The notes beneath the pieces are model-generated. The model did no database searches. It was given only the letters and a program-made list of their open reading frames with translations, and had not been told where the DNA came from. A program made the position numbers and the translations under genes. 15,132 nt of DNA. It comes from an uncultured Kiloniellales bacterium. GTDB taxonomy: Bacteria; Pseudomonadota; Alphaproteobacteria; Kiloniellales; JAKSDN01. Each line of letters begins with the position of its first letter. Position 1 is the stretch's first letter. The stretch lies in the NCBI GenBank assembly GCA_937974415.1, contig CALJXB010000009.1, forward strand, positions 1-15,132, in the 5' to 3' direction. Of the stretch, positions 1 to 8,882 are shown one piece after another.

Positions 1-99
1 TCACCCTGCAAGCATACTGTCGTGGGTGGTCGGGTGGGGAGGTGGGCCGGCCAATAAAGGGAATCTCGCGCCGCCGTGTGACTGGAGTGCCCAGGAACC

Positions 100-351
100 A
101 TGCTGATTAATGTGCGCACCGGCGGTGTGCTCGGCCAATACTTGCCGGCCGGCAGCGAGAAGAACCGGGCGAGCCTCGAGGTCGAGGCCGGCACCACCGC
201 CAGCGACGTGATGGCGCAGCTCGGCTTTCCCGCCGAGCGGACCTATCTGGTGATTCTGAACGGCACCGCGATCCCCAAGGCCGAGCGGGAAACCCGGGCG
301 CTCGCCGAGGACGACGAACTCGCAATCCTACCGCCGCTCAAGGGCGGGTAG
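100..351 (+). CDS. MoaD/ThiS-family small sulfur carrier protein
   Basis: This 83-residue protein has the size and pattern of the ubiquitin-like (beta-grasp) sulfur carriers: a mid-protein LVILNG strand-turn, an acidic-then-hydrophobic EDDELAILPPL stretch, and a C-terminal Gly-Gly directly before the stop. In MoaD and ThiS that terminal glycine is adenylated by an E1-like enzyme and converted to a thiocarboxylate that donates sulfur. The true ThiS is encoded separately at 2358, so this copy is more likely a molybdopterin/tungstopterin-type or other dedicated carrier. MoaD-like proteins of this kind are often found beside aldehyde:ferredoxin oxidoreductases, but no such gene or moaE partner is visible here and the upstream neighbour lies outside the window. 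An AGGAA lies only 2 bases before the ATG and a GGAG 12 bases before it, so the start is plausible rather than certain. Family call is secure; substrate is unknown. Confidence 0.85.
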   Translation: MLINVRTGGVLGQYLPAGSEKNRASLEVEAGTTASDVMAQLGFPAERTYLVILNGTAIPKAERETRALAEDDELAILPPLKGG

Positions 352-355
352 GGGG

Positions 356-420
356 CCGTTCAGAGAACGGAGAGAGGAGGCTCCGCCGGCCGCCACGCGC
401 GCCGAAGCGGGCGGCGCCTC
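356..420. terminator. GC-rich inverted repeats between convergent genes (possible terminator)
   Basis: Two inverted repeats lie in the 83-base gap between the convergent stop codons at 351 and 435. The first pairs CCGTTC (356-361) with GAACGG (365-370). The second pairs GAGGC-CCGCC (377-387) with GGCGG-GCCTC (410-420), with one internal mismatch and a loop of about 22 bases. Neither has a T tract on either strand, so these are not canonical intrinsic terminators. They could act as Rho-linked 3' ends or RNA stabilisers. Confidence 0.35.
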
Positions 421-434
421 AGGGCGGGCCGCAT

Positions 435-632
435 CTAGTCGTCGATTTCGAGGCTTTCCCAAGCCGTCTTGAGCACCTCGGTCGCCTCGGCGTAGGTCTC
501 GCGCACGGCGATGCGGCGGCGCTCGCGATGTCCGCTGACGCTGATCAAGTAGGCCGCGACGCTCCAGGTATCGCTCTTGTTCTGCTCGATGACGACGGCC
601 ACGCGTTGTGGCATTCCGGGATCAAAGGCCAT
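435..632 (-). CDS. Small hypothetical protein, 65 residues
   Basis: I do not recognise the family. The 65-residue product has an ordinary globular composition: an alternating hydrophobic stretch (RVAVVIEQ, then WSVAAYLISVSG) that looks like a beta hairpin, a basic HRERRR turn, and a C-terminal amphipathic helix (TYAEATEVLKTAWESLEID). There is no signal peptide or membrane segment and no cysteine. A GAAGGA lies 12 bases upstream of the ATG, which is a loose Shine-Dalgarno; Met7 is an alternative start. It is convergent with the MoaD-like gene and preceded by a strong hairpin at 667-698. The opposite-strand frames here give arginine- and proline-rich nonsense, which favours this one. Probably a real but uncharacterised cytoplasmic protein. 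Confidence 0.55.
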   Translation of the reverse strand: MAFDPGMPQRVAVVIEQNKSDTWSVAAYLISVSGHRERRRIAVRETYAEATEVLKTAWESLEIDD

Positions 633-666
633 GATCCTGACGAGTCCTTCGTGTTGCGTCCTCGCG

Positions 667-698
667 GGCGCGCCTCTGAGTTCGCCTCAGGGGGCGCC
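667..698. repeat. Strong stem-loop in the leader of the 65-residue gene
   Basis: GGCGC (667-671), CC (673-674), T675 and CTGAG (676-680) pair with CTCAG (686-690), G691, GG (692-693) and GCGCC (694-698). This gives about 13 base pairs including one T-G wobble, with G672 bulged and the pentaloop TTCGC. There is no T tract on either strand. It ends 35 bases upstream of the minus-strand start at 632, so it would form in that gene's 5' leader or mark the end of something not seen. Confidence 0.5.
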
Positions 699-940
699 GG
701 TCGGTGGGGGGATGGCCGCTACATGAGACCGGCAAGCGGGGAAGTCAAGCGCTCGCTCATGCCATGTCTTCGGCCGCAGGGGCGTGTTGGACGCTTGCAT
801 TTGTCAGTTGGAAGTTCCGCCGGGCCGGCAGCCCTGCGATCCGGTCCGCGCCTAGCTTATCTTCATCAGCGCGGGCCAAGACCGCAAAGCCAGAAGGCAT
901 ACGCCTCCTGAAATCCGTAAAAGCACTGCCATGTTAAGGC

Positions 941-968
941 TTTACAACGTTATCCATAATTCTATTCT
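941..968 (+). promoter_or_regulatory. Possible sigma-70-type promoter, distal
   Basis: TTTACA (941-946) and TATTCT (963-968) are separated by 16 bases in the most AT-rich patch of this end of the window. If used, it would give a thiO transcript with a leader of about 180 bases that includes the whole riboswitch. The candidate at 1012-1041 is better placed. Confidence 0.25.
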
Positions 969-1011
969 AAAGTTAACTTCCGCCGGCCCCCGACTCCCGC
1001 TGCTCGATGCG

Positions 1012-1041
1012 CTGGCAAGGGCCGGTCACCATGTCTATAGT
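1012..1041 (+). promoter_or_regulatory. Candidate promoter of the thiOSGE operon
   Basis: CTGGCA (1012-1017) and TATAGT (1036-1041) are separated by 18 bases. The -10 hexamer is close to consensus and the -35 matches four of six positions. The expected transcript start, about 1047-1050, falls just before the first base of riboswitch stem P1 at 1053, which is the arrangement expected for a riboswitch-led operon. Confidence 0.45.
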
Positions 1042-1052
1042 GTAACCGACAA

Positions 1053-1148
1053 GGCTGGGGTGCCGTTCCCAAGTTTTTTGGACTTTGCCGGGATCGGCTG
1101 AGAGCATACCCATCGAACCTGATCTGGGTCGTGCCAGCGAAGGGAGCC
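1053..1148 (+). promoter_or_regulatory. TPP riboswitch (THI element)
   Basis: All conserved parts of the thiamine pyrophosphate aptamer are readable. P1 is GGCT (1053-1056) with AGCC (1145-1148). It is followed by GGGGTGCC, and P2 is GCCG (1062-1065) with CGGC (1095-1098). An optional P3 arm spans about 1067-1093 (TCCC with GGGA). The signature CTGAGA is at 1098-1103, ACCC at 1108-1111 can pair with GGGT at 1126-1129, and the ACCTGATCTGG block with its CCAGCGAAGGGA partner ends the aptamer. TPP closes the structure. The conserved AGGGA and first P1 bases (1141-1146) are also the only Shine-Dalgarno of thiO, 6 bases before its TTG start. Binding should therefore block translation directly. I see no terminator hairpin between aptamer and gene. 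Confidence 0.95.
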
Positions 1149-1152
1149 GTTT

Positions 1153-2358
1153 TTGGACTCTCACCAGGAAATTCGATCGAGACCCGGTAACTCCGGGCCG
1201 AGGGTCGCCATTGTCGGCGCTGGGGTCTGCGGCCTCGCCATCGGCTGGCGCCTGGCCCAGGCGGGCGCCAGGGTGGAGGTCTTCGAGCGCGGCCAAGCCG
1301 GGCATGGCGCTACCTGGGCGTCGGCCGGCATGTTGGCCGCCGCAGCCGAGGCCGAGCCCGGCGAGGAGCGGCTGCTCGAGATCACCCGCTGGAGCCAGGG
1401 CCTATGGCCGGACTTCGCGCGCGAGCTGGAGGCGGCCTCGGGCCGGAGCGTCGGCTACCGGGACGAGGGCACCTTGGTGGTCGCTCCCACACGCGACGAC
1501 GCGGCGCGTCTGCGCGCGACCTACGACTATCAGAACGGTCTCGGGCTCGAGCTCGACTGGCTCAGCCCTGCCGAGGCGCGCCGGCGCGAGCCCTTCCTTG
1601 GACCCAACCTGGCGGCCGCGGTGTTCTCTGCCGCCGACCACCAGGTCGACAACCGGCGCCTGGCCGAGGCCCTACGGGCGGCCTTTCTGACGGCGGGCGG
1701 AGGCCTGCACGAAGAAACGGAGGTTACGGCAATCGAAACTGCCGCCGGCCGGGCAACCGGGCTCGAGGTGGGCAACCGCCGGGTCGCGGCCGACGCGGTG
1801 GTGCTGGCGGCGGGCGCCTGGTCTGCCGAGCTGCCCGGCTTGCCCGAGGCGGCCCGGCCCCCGGTGCGGCCGGTGAAGGGCCAGGCGCTCGCGCTCGCCA
1901 TGGACCCGGAGGCGCCGCTGCTGACCCACGTGCTCTGGGCGCCCGGTATCTACATGGTGCCCCGCTCGGAGGGCAGCCTCATCGTCGGCGCGACTGTGGA
2001 AGAAAAGGGCTTCGACGAAAAGCTGACCGCCGGCGGGATATTCGCCCTTTTGGAGGCAGCCTGGCGGGCGGTCCCGGCGATCGAGGAACTGGCGATCGAC
2101 GACATGTGGGTCGGGTTCAGGCCGACCAGCCGCGACGACGCGCCGATCCTGGGGCCGACGCCGGTCGAGGGCCTGTTGCTCGCCACCGGCCACCACCGCA
2201 ACGGCATCCTGCTGGCGCCGGCCACGGCGCACTCGCTGACCCGATTCATCCTGTCGGGCGACTTGCCGGCACCGGCCCGGCCCTTCACCCTGGCGCGCTT
2301 CGCGGACACGCCGGCCCTGTCGGCGCCGTTCGCCGGCCACGCAATCGGGGGGCGGTGA
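1153..2358 (+). CDS. thiO: Glycine oxidase ThiO
   Basis: ThiO is an FAD enzyme that oxidises glycine to iminoacetate (dehydroglycine), one of the three inputs for thiazole synthesis by ThiG. The 401-residue protein opens with a Rossmann dinucleotide-binding segment, VAIVGAGVCG, with the glycine motif at residues 22-27 and an acidic strand end (VEVFER). It ends with the DAO-family segment GHHRNGI at 346-352, whose arginine (R349) corresponds to the substrate-carboxylate-binding arginine of glycine oxidase. The start is TTG at 1153: it is 6 bases after AGGGAG, and no ATG or GTG lies between it and the FAD motif. That ribosome site is inside the TPP riboswitch. The stop overlaps the thiS start (TGATG). 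Length is normal for the family. D-amino acid oxidase activity on other small amino acids is possible, but the operon makes ThiO by far the best call. Confidence 0.93.
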   Translation: MDSHQEIRSRPGNSGPRVAIVGAGVCGLAIGWRLAQAGARVEVFERGQAGHGATWASAGMLAAAAEAEPGEERLLEITRWSQGLWPDFARELEAASGRSVGYRDEGTLVVAPTRDDAARLRATYDYQNGLGLELDWLSPAEARRREPFLGPNLAAAVFSAADHQVDNRRLAEALRAAFLTAGGGLHEETEVTAIETAAGRATGLEVGNRRVAADAVVLAAGAWSAELPGLPEAARPPVRPVKGQALALAMDPEAPLLTHVLWAPGIYMVPRSEGSLIVGATVEEKGFDEKLTAGGIFALLEAAWRAVPAIEELAIDDMWVGFRPTSRDDAPILGPTPVEGLLLATGHHRNGILLAPATAHSLTRFILSGDLPAPARPFTLARFADTPALSAPFAGHAIGGR

Positions 2359-2567
2359 TGAGCGCAGTCATCCGGGTAAACGGAGAGGATCGCCGGCTCC
2401 AGGTCGCGACCGTCATGGAGCTGTTGCGCGCCGAGGGGGTGGACCCGGGTCGCCGAGGCGTGGCGGTGGCGCTCAACGGGGCGGTGGTGCGCCGCGCCGA
2501 TTGGTCGGCGGTGGCCCTCGCCCCGGGGGACGAGGTGGAGATCGTGAAGCCCTTTGCCGGCGGGTGA
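2358..2567 (+). CDS. thiS: Sulfur carrier protein ThiS
   Basis: This 69-residue ubiquitin-fold protein carries the sulfur of the thiamine thiazole ring as a C-terminal thiocarboxylate. It has the expected size and pattern: a short N-terminal strand with VNGEDR, the LNGAVVRR segment, the GDEVEIVKPFAGG ending, and a terminal Gly-Gly exposed by the stop. The ATG shares its first base with the last base of the thiO stop codon, so the two are translationally coupled. Adenylation and sulfur transfer need a ThiF/MoeB-type enzyme and a sulfurtransferase, which are not encoded in this window. Confidence 0.93.
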   Translation: MSAVIRVNGEDRRLQVATVMELLRAEGVDPGRRGVAVALNGAVVRRADWSAVALAPGDEVEIVKPFAGG

Positions 2568-4009
<1,442 letters not shown>

Positions 4010-4053
4010 AGGCTTGATTTTCGGCGCTTTGTTCAGTACTTGCTGCACTGCAA

Positions 4054-4084
4054 CATGCCGCCGCCGGGGCCGCATGCTTTTTTT
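4054..4084 (+). terminator. Intrinsic terminator after thiE
   Basis: CATGC (4054-4058) and GCC (4060-4062) pair with GGC (4068-4070) and GCATG (4072-4076) around one C-C mismatch, with loop GCCGG. One base later seven consecutive T residues follow (4078-4084). This is the only hairpin-plus-T-tract I found in the window. It ends the thiOSGE transcript, and because it occupies the N-terminal extension of the cysD reading frame it argues that cysD begins at 4103. Confidence 0.65.
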
Positions 4085-4102
4085 GCTTCGGAATTCTCCT
4101 CG

Positions 4103-4897
4103 ATGCTTCACCTGGACGAACTGGAAGCGCAATCGATTTACATCCTGCGCGAGGCCTACAGTCAGATCGACCCGCTGGCCATGCTGTGGTCCCTCGGCAA
4201 GGACTCCAATGTCATGGTCTGGCTGGCCAAGAAGGCGTTCTGCGGCCATGTGCCGTTTCCGGTCGTTCACGTGGACACCGGCAAGAAGTTCCAGGAGATG
4301 TACGAATTCCGCGACCGCTATGCGGCGGAGTGGGACCTGCAGCTCATCACCGGCGACTGTCCGCCGGTGGAGGAAGTCGATGCGAGCCTGCCGCCGGCCG
4401 CCCGTTCGGCCGCCCGCAAGACCCTCGGCCTCAAGGCGCTGCTGGAGGAGCACGGCTTCAAGGGCGTGATTGCCGGCATCCGCCGGGACGAGCAGGCGAC
4501 TCGGGCCAAGGAACGGGTGTTCAGCCCGCGCGACGAGTCCGGAACCTGGGACTTCCGCGACCAGCCGCCGGAGTTCTGGGACCAGTACAAGACCGACTTC
4601 CCGCCCGGCGCCCACATCCGTATCCATCCGCTCTTGCATTGGACCGAGATCGATATCTGGCGCTACATCGAGCGCGAGAACATTCCCATCGTTCCGCTTT
4701 ACTTCGCCCGGGACGGCAAGCGCTACCGCTCGCTCGGCGACCAGGACATCACCTCTCCGATCGAGTCCCAAGCGGTCACGCTTGAAGAGATCATCGAGGA
4801 ACTGGCGACGACCACGACCTCGGAGCGGGCCGGGCGCGCCATGGATCACGAGCGCGAGGACGCCTTCGAGCGGCTGCGCGCCAGCGGGTACATGTAA
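4103..4897 (+). CDS. cysD: Sulfate adenylyltransferase small subunit CysD
   Basis: CysD is the ATP-pyrophosphatase subunit that makes adenosine 5'-phosphosulfate (APS) from ATP and sulfate, with GTP hydrolysis by CysN. The 264-residue protein starts [17 protein letters not shown] and has the PP-loop SLGKDS at residues 30-35. HVDTG is at 56-60, followed by [12 protein letters not shown], then [27 protein letters not shown], and the C-terminal [16 protein letters not shown] with [11 protein letters not shown] choose ATG 4103 over TTG 4040 or ATG 4055 because homologues begin at the HLDELEAQS segment and the upstream extension overlaps a terminator; the ribosome site (GGAA) is weak. It is about 38 residues shorter than E. 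coli CysD, mainly missing the segment between VPLY and RSLG. PAPS/APS reductase shares the fold, but the C-terminal motifs and cysN downstream favour CysD. Confidence 0.9.
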   Translation: MLHLDELEAQSIYILREAYSQIDPLAMLWSLGKDSNVMVWLAKKAFCGHVPFPVVHVDTGKKFQEMYEFRDRYAAEWDLQLITGDCPPVEEVDASLPPAARSAARKTLGLKALLEEHGFKGVIAGIRRDEQATRAKERVFSPRDESGTWDFRDQPPEFWDQYKTDFPPGAHIRIHPLLHWTEIDIWRYIERENIPIVPLYFARDGKRYRSLGDQDITSPIESQAVTLEEIIEELATTTTSERAGRAMDHEREDAFERLRASGYM

Positions 4898-4955
4898 TCC
4901 CCGGCATTGGTCGGTCCCTTTCCTAGAACGCCGCGTCCAAACGATTGAGCTGAGC

Positions 4956-6875
4956 ATGAGTCCAAGACTGCCCCTGGGGTCCGAGCGCGAGGCGCTCAAG
5001 ATCGTCATCGTCGGTCACGTCGACCACGGAAAATCCACGCTGATCGGCCGGCTGTTGTACGAGACCGGTTCGCTTCCGCCGGGCAAGGTGGAGGAGCTGA
5101 AGGCCGTCTCCGCCCGCCGCCGCATGGCCATCGAGTGGTCCTTCGTGCTCGACGCCTTTCAGGCCGAGCGCGACCAGGCGGTGACCATCGACACCACCCA
5201 GATATGGTTCAAGACGGCGGCGCGCGACTACGTCATCATCGATGCGCCGGGCCACCGCGAGTTCCTCAAGAACATGGTGAGCGGCGCGGCGGCGGCCGAT
5301 GCGGCGGTCCTGGTGGTCGACGCGGCGGAAGGCGTGCGCGAGCAGACCCGGCGCCACGGCTATCTGCTCCACTTGCTCGGGGTGCGCCAGGTGGCGGTCG
5401 CCGTCAGCAAGATGGATCTGGTCGACTATGGCGAGGCGCGTTTCGCCGAGGTGTCGCGTGAGATTACCCATTATCTAGGCGAGATCGGCGTGGTGCCGAC
5501 CTTCATCGTGCCGATCTCCGGGCGCGACGGCGATAACGTCGCGGTGAACAAGGCGACCACAGGAAAAGACGATGCGACGATGGCCTGGTATGACGGGCCA
5601 TGCCTGCTGGAGGCACTGGAGCGCTTCGGGTCGGTGACCCGGCCGGTCGATCAGCCGCTCCGGTTGCCGGTCCAAGACGTCTACAAGTTCGATCAACGCC
5701 GGATCGTCGCCGGGCGCATCGAATCCGGAATTCTGCGGGTCGGCGACCGCCTGCTCTTTTCGCCCTCCAACCGGACGGCGCGAGTGAAGTCCATCGAGGT
5801 CTGGAGCAGCGACGCGGAGTGCCTGGAAGCCCGCGCTGGCCAGTCGGTCGCGATCACTCTCGACGAGCAGGTCTTCGTCGAGCGCGGCGAGATGGCCAGT
5901 CATGAAGAGCTTCCGCCCATGCTCAGCACGGTGTTCCGCGCCACGCTGTTCTGGCTGGCGCAAGAGCCGCTCGAGGTCGACCGGACCTACAAGCTGAAGC
6001 TGGGCACGCGCGAGGCGCGGGTGCGCGTGCAATCCATCGAGCGGGTCATCGACACCGACACCCTGGCCGGCAACCCCGCCGACCGGGTGGAGCGCAACGG
6101 CGTCGGCGAGGTGGTCCTGCGGTGCCGCGAGATCCTGGCGCTCGACGAGTACCGGGACTTGGCGCGCAGCGGGCGTTTCGCCCTGGTTGAAGACTACGAT
6201 ACCGTGGCCGGCGGTGTAATCTCCATGGAGGGCTACCCCGACCAGCGCCATGCCTTCGGCGTGAAGTCGGAGAATTTGACCAGTGTCGAGCACCGCGTCA
6301 CCGCACCCCACCGCACCGAGCGCAACGGGCATTGCGGCGGCGTGCTCTGGTTCACGGGCCTTTCCGGATCGGGTAAATCGACCCTGGCGATGGCCGTGGA
6401 GCAACGTCTGTTCAACAAGGGCTATCATGTCTACGTGCTCGATGGCGACAACGTGCGCGGCGGTCTCAACGCCAACCTGGGCTTCTCGCCGGAGGACCGG
6501 GCCGAGAACATCCGGCGCGTCGGAGAGGTTGCGGGCCTCTTCGCGGATTCCGGCGTGATCTGCATATCGGCTTTCATCTCGCCCTATCGCGCCGACCGGG
6601 TACGGGCGCGGGCCGCGGCTAAGGGCGGCTTCCACGAGATTTTCATCAAGGCCGGTTTGGAAGCCTGCGAACGGCGCGATCCCAAGGGCCTTTACCGTAA
6701 GGCCAGGGCCGGAGAGATCGCGGATTTCACGGGAATCTCGGCGCCTTACGAGCCGCCCTCCAAGGCGGAGCTGGTGGTCGATACCGAGGCGGCCGATATC
6801 GAGGAGAGCGTGCGCCAAGTCGTCGACTATGTGGAGCGAAAGTTCGCCCGCCACTGCAACCCGGGCAGGGCGTAA
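4956..6875 (+). CDS. cysNC: Bifunctional sulfate adenylyltransferase subunit 1 / APS kinase CysNC
   Basis: The 639-residue protein fuses two enzymes. Residues about 13-440 are CysN, an EF-Tu-like GTPase that drives APS synthesis with CysD. Its G1 is GHVDHGKST at 20-28, G3 is DAPGH at 96-100, and G4 is SKMD at 151-154, followed by two beta-barrel domains. Residues about 455-630 are CysC, the kinase that phosphorylates APS to PAPS. It has Walker [10 protein letters not shown] at 468-476, [22 protein letters not shown], and [15 protein letters not shown] with FTGI. All catalytic motifs of both halves are intact. The start at ATG 4956 leaves a 13-residue lead before the GTPase core; its ribosome site is poor (GAGCTGAGC), and the gene follows cysD by 58 bases. 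PAPS may feed assimilation or sulfation; no PAPS reductase or sulfotransferase gene is present here. Confidence 0.95.
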   Translation: MSPRLPLGSEREALKIVIVGHVDHGKSTLIGRLLYETGSLPPGKVEELKAVSARRRMAIEWSFVLDAFQAERDQAVTIDTTQIWFKTAARDYVIIDAPGHREFLKNMVSGAAAADAAVLVVDAAEGVREQTRRHGYLLHLLGVRQVAVAVSKMDLVDYGEARFAEVSREITHYLGEIGVVPTFIVPISGRDGDNVAVNKATTGKDDATMAWYDGPCLLEALERFGSVTRPVDQPLRLPVQDVYKFDQRRIVAGRIESGILRVGDRLLFSPSNRTARVKSIEVWSSDAECLEARAGQSVAITLDEQVFVERGEMASHEELPPMLSTVFRATLFWLAQEPLEVDRTYKLKLGTREARVRVQSIERVIDTDTLAGNPADRVERNGVGEVVLRCREILALDEYRDLARSGRFALVEDYDTVAGGVISMEGYPDQRHAFGVKSENLTSVEHRVTAPHRTERNGHCGGVLWFTGLSGSGKSTLAMAVEQRLFNKGYHVYVLDGDNVRGGLNANLGFSPEDRAENIRRVGEVAGLFADSGVICISAFISPYRADRVRARAAAKGGFHEIFIKAGLEACERRDPKGLYRKARAGEIADFTGISAPYEPPSKAELVVDTEAADIEESVRQVVDYVERKFARHCNPGRA

Positions 6876-7235
6876 TCTCTTTTTGGTAACAACTTCTTAA
6901 GGTGCGCTAGGCCACGTTTGGGGCGAGCTGCTCAAGACAGTTTTCCGGCCCGGAGGCGTGCCATCTTGCCGAAAGTCTCGCTAGCGGATAGGTTACGTGC
7001 CGTCCCACGGGTGTGGTCCGCCATATTTTCATTGCGCACCGGGGGGCGCGACGTTCCAAGCGTGTGGTTGGAGCGGGCAGGACCACAGCAAGATGGTCGT
7101 CGCAGTCAGGGGCCGAGGCCGATTCACCGGCCGATCCTGCCGCCGAGATCCGCTCTGCTCACGGCCCGTTGGTACGGGACGTTGGGTGTGGCTGTTGCCC
7201 GTCTCGTTCGGGCACTGGTCAGGGGAGAGGGGACT
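6876..7235. other. Intergenic leader before the M23 peptidase gene
   Basis: No convincing gene lies in these 360 bases. The peptidase frame stays open back to 6918, but the extra 106 residues are Arg/Pro/Gly-rich without conserved features, so I treat them as untranslated. The region opens with an AT-rich patch (TCTCTTTTTGG at 6876 onward) without a convincing stem before it. GCCCG (7197-7201) can pair with CGGGC (7209-7213) just ahead of the ribosome site. I see no clear promoter hexamers. Confidence 0.5.
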
Positions 7236-8882
7236 TTGCAACAGAGCAACGATCGCGCGTCGGCGTGCCAGGGCGAGCGTGAAACCGGCCAGACTGACCA
7301 ATGGTTGACGGACCGTGAGATATTCCTGCGCGGCGGGGGACGCCTCGGATACCTTTCGCTGACGCGCCGGCGGCAGATAGCCTTTATCGGACTTGGCGCG
7401 GCTCTGGCCGTTTGGTTGCTCGGCACCACGGTGGTGACGGGCTACCTCGCCCTCGATCGTTTGGCGGCTCAGCGCGAGAGCGAAGAACAGAAGCTGGAGT
7501 ACATCTCGCTGCTGTCGGATATCGGCGAGTATCACCAGGAATTTGCCCGCATCGTCGGCGAATTCGAGGGTAACCAATCCCTCCTGCTGTCCCACCTGGC
7601 CGAAACCGCTGAACCCGATGGCGAAGGTCTTGGGATCGATCAGATCCAAGACCAGTTGAACGACACGCGCGCCGACAAGGCACGCATGCTGATCGTCCGC
7701 CAAGCCTTGAGATCGCGCCTGGAGAGCTTCGAAGAGGATCTGCAGAAACTGGCGGCGCGGGACGCGGACCAGAGGGAGCGCCTGAGTGCCACTCTGGAAA
7801 CCTTGGAGCAAACCCGCGCCGAAGGGACCGAGGTTGTGGCGGCCCGTGCATTGCTGGGCGAGGAGCTGGACCGCGTGGAGTCCGACCTGGAACGGCTTGC
7901 CGGAGAAAAGGCCGCCCTCGAGCTGACGCTTGCCGCAACCCAGGAAGAATTGGAGACCTCCCGGCAGCACAACGAGGTCTTGGCCCGACAGTCGCGCGCC
8001 TTCCACGCCGAAGTCGAAAGCCTCTACGGCGAGGTCGGTGCTGCGCCCGAGCGTGAAAATCTGCTGCAATCCCAGATCGCCACGCTGCAAAGCGACCTGG
8101 AAGCGGCTCAGTCTTGGACCGAAACCCTCCAGGCGCAACGCGACTTCCACGAGTCGCGCGCCGACAAGATGGAGACGCGCCTCAACGATGTGAGCGATAT
8201 TCAGAGCGCCGTGGTCTCACGCCTGGCCAAACGCACCATGGCGGGCATCGACATGATCGAGCGCGTCGTCGCCATGACCGGGCTCAACGTCAACGAGCTG
8301 ATCGCCAGCATGGACATCGAGGGCCTCGCCCTGGCCCAGGGCGGCCCCTATTTCGACATCGCCGGCGACTACCTGATTACCGACGATCCCAATCTCGAGC
8401 TCCAGTCCTCCGTGTTCGTGCTGAACCAGCAGATGGACCGATGGGAGGCCCTTCAGGAAGTCATCCGTTCGATTCCCCTGACGAGCCCGCTGGACCACTA
8501 TCGGGTTTCGAGCGGCTATGGCGAGCGCACCGATCCCGTCAACGGCCGCAAGGCCATGCACTATGGCATCGACCTCAAGGCGCCGCCCAAGACGCCGATC
8601 ATGGCGACGGCGCCCGGCACGGTTGTGTTCGCCGGCTGGCGGGGCGAATATGGCCGCGTCGTCGAGATCGATCACGGCAACGGGATTCGCACCCGCTACG
8701 CCCATCTGCGCAAGCTCCTGGTCAAGAAGGGCCAGGAGGTAGCCCACCGGGACGAGATCGCTCTCCTCGGCAACTCCGGCCGGAGCACCGGGGCGCACGT
8801 CCATTACGAGATACTGGTCGAGGGCCAGCCCAAGGATCCGGCGCGCTTCGTGATGGCGGGACGCAATGCCTTCAAGGACTGA
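7236..8882 (+). CDS. Membrane-anchored M23 (LytM) metallo-endopeptidase with coiled coil
   Basis: Predicted to cut peptide cross-links of peptidoglycan in the periplasm. The 548-residue protein has a short cytoplasmic N-terminus with a DREIFLRGGGRLGYLSL motif typical of alphaproteobacterial members, and one transmembrane segment at about 48-70. A long Glu/Gln/Leu-rich coiled coil runs from about 75 to 315. The C-terminal LytM domain (about 425-535) has the zinc and catalytic residues in place: H442 and D446 in HYGID, YAHL, and H521/H523 in HVH. It should therefore be active, unlike degenerate EnvC/NlpD activators. I choose TTG 7236 because GGGGAGAGGGG lies 3-14 bases upstream and the conserved N-terminal motif follows. 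The gene overlaps the bactofilin gene by 17 bases, which suggests the two proteins act together in localised wall growth or cell shape. Confidence 0.9.
   Translation: MQQSNDRASACQGERETGQTDQWLTDREIFLRGGGRLGYLSLTRRRQIAFIGLGAALAVWLLGTTVVTGYLALDRLAAQRESEEQKLEYISLLSDIGEYHQEFARIVGEFEGNQSLLLSHLAETAEPDGEGLGIDQIQDQLNDTRADKARMLIVRQALRSRLESFEEDLQKLAARDADQRERLSATLETLEQTRAEGTEVVAARALLGEELDRVESDLERLAGEKAALELTLAATQEELETSRQHNEVLARQSRAFHAEVESLYGEVGAAPERENLLQSQIATLQSDLEAAQSWTETLQAQRDFHESRADKMETRLNDVSDIQSAVVSRLAKRTMAGIDMIERVVAMTGLNVNELIASMDIEGLALAQGGPYFDIAGDYLITDDPNLELQSSVFVLNQQMDRWEALQEVIRSIPLTSPLDHYRVSSGYGERTDPVNGRKAMHYGIDLKAPPKTPIMATAPGTVVFAGWRGEYGRVVEIDHGNGIRTRYAHLRKLLVKKGQEVAHRDEIALLGNSGRSTGAHVHYEILVEGQPKDPARFVMAGRNAFKD

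Larger units (their letters stand above)
633..1011. other. Non-coding stretch upstream of the thiamine operon
   Basis: I see no convincing gene here. The open frames that exist have low-complexity Arg/Ser/Pro-rich products and no ribosome binding site. The left part is GC-rich and holds the hairpin at 667-698. The right part (about 930-985) is markedly AT-rich for this DNA and carries promoter-like hexamers. Confidence 0.5.

Noticed and set aside
528..937. Plus-strand open frames of 127 and 77 codons between the small unknown gene and the riboswitch
   Set aside because: Low-complexity Arg/Ser/Gly products, no ribosome binding site, and the first is antisense to the more protein-like 65-residue frame.
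4040..4102. Upstream starts for cysD at TTG 4040 or ATG 4055
   Set aside because: The extension overlaps the terminator hairpin and T tract and has no counterpart in CysD proteins.
5475..6854. Long minus-strand open frame (459 codons) inside cysNC
   Set aside because: Antisense to an intact CysN-CysC fusion with all motifs; the product has no domain and no ribosome site was evident.
6846..6884. Possible terminator at the end of cysNC (GCCCG/CGGGC then a T-rich run)
   Set aside because: The T-rich run is about 13 bases beyond a weak 5-pair stem, too far for an intrinsic terminator.
6918..7235. N-terminal extension of the M23 peptidase to the first ATG at 6918
   Set aside because: The extra 106 residues are Arg/Pro-rich with no conserved feature, while TTG 7236 has a strong Shine-Dalgarno right before the conserved N-terminal motif.
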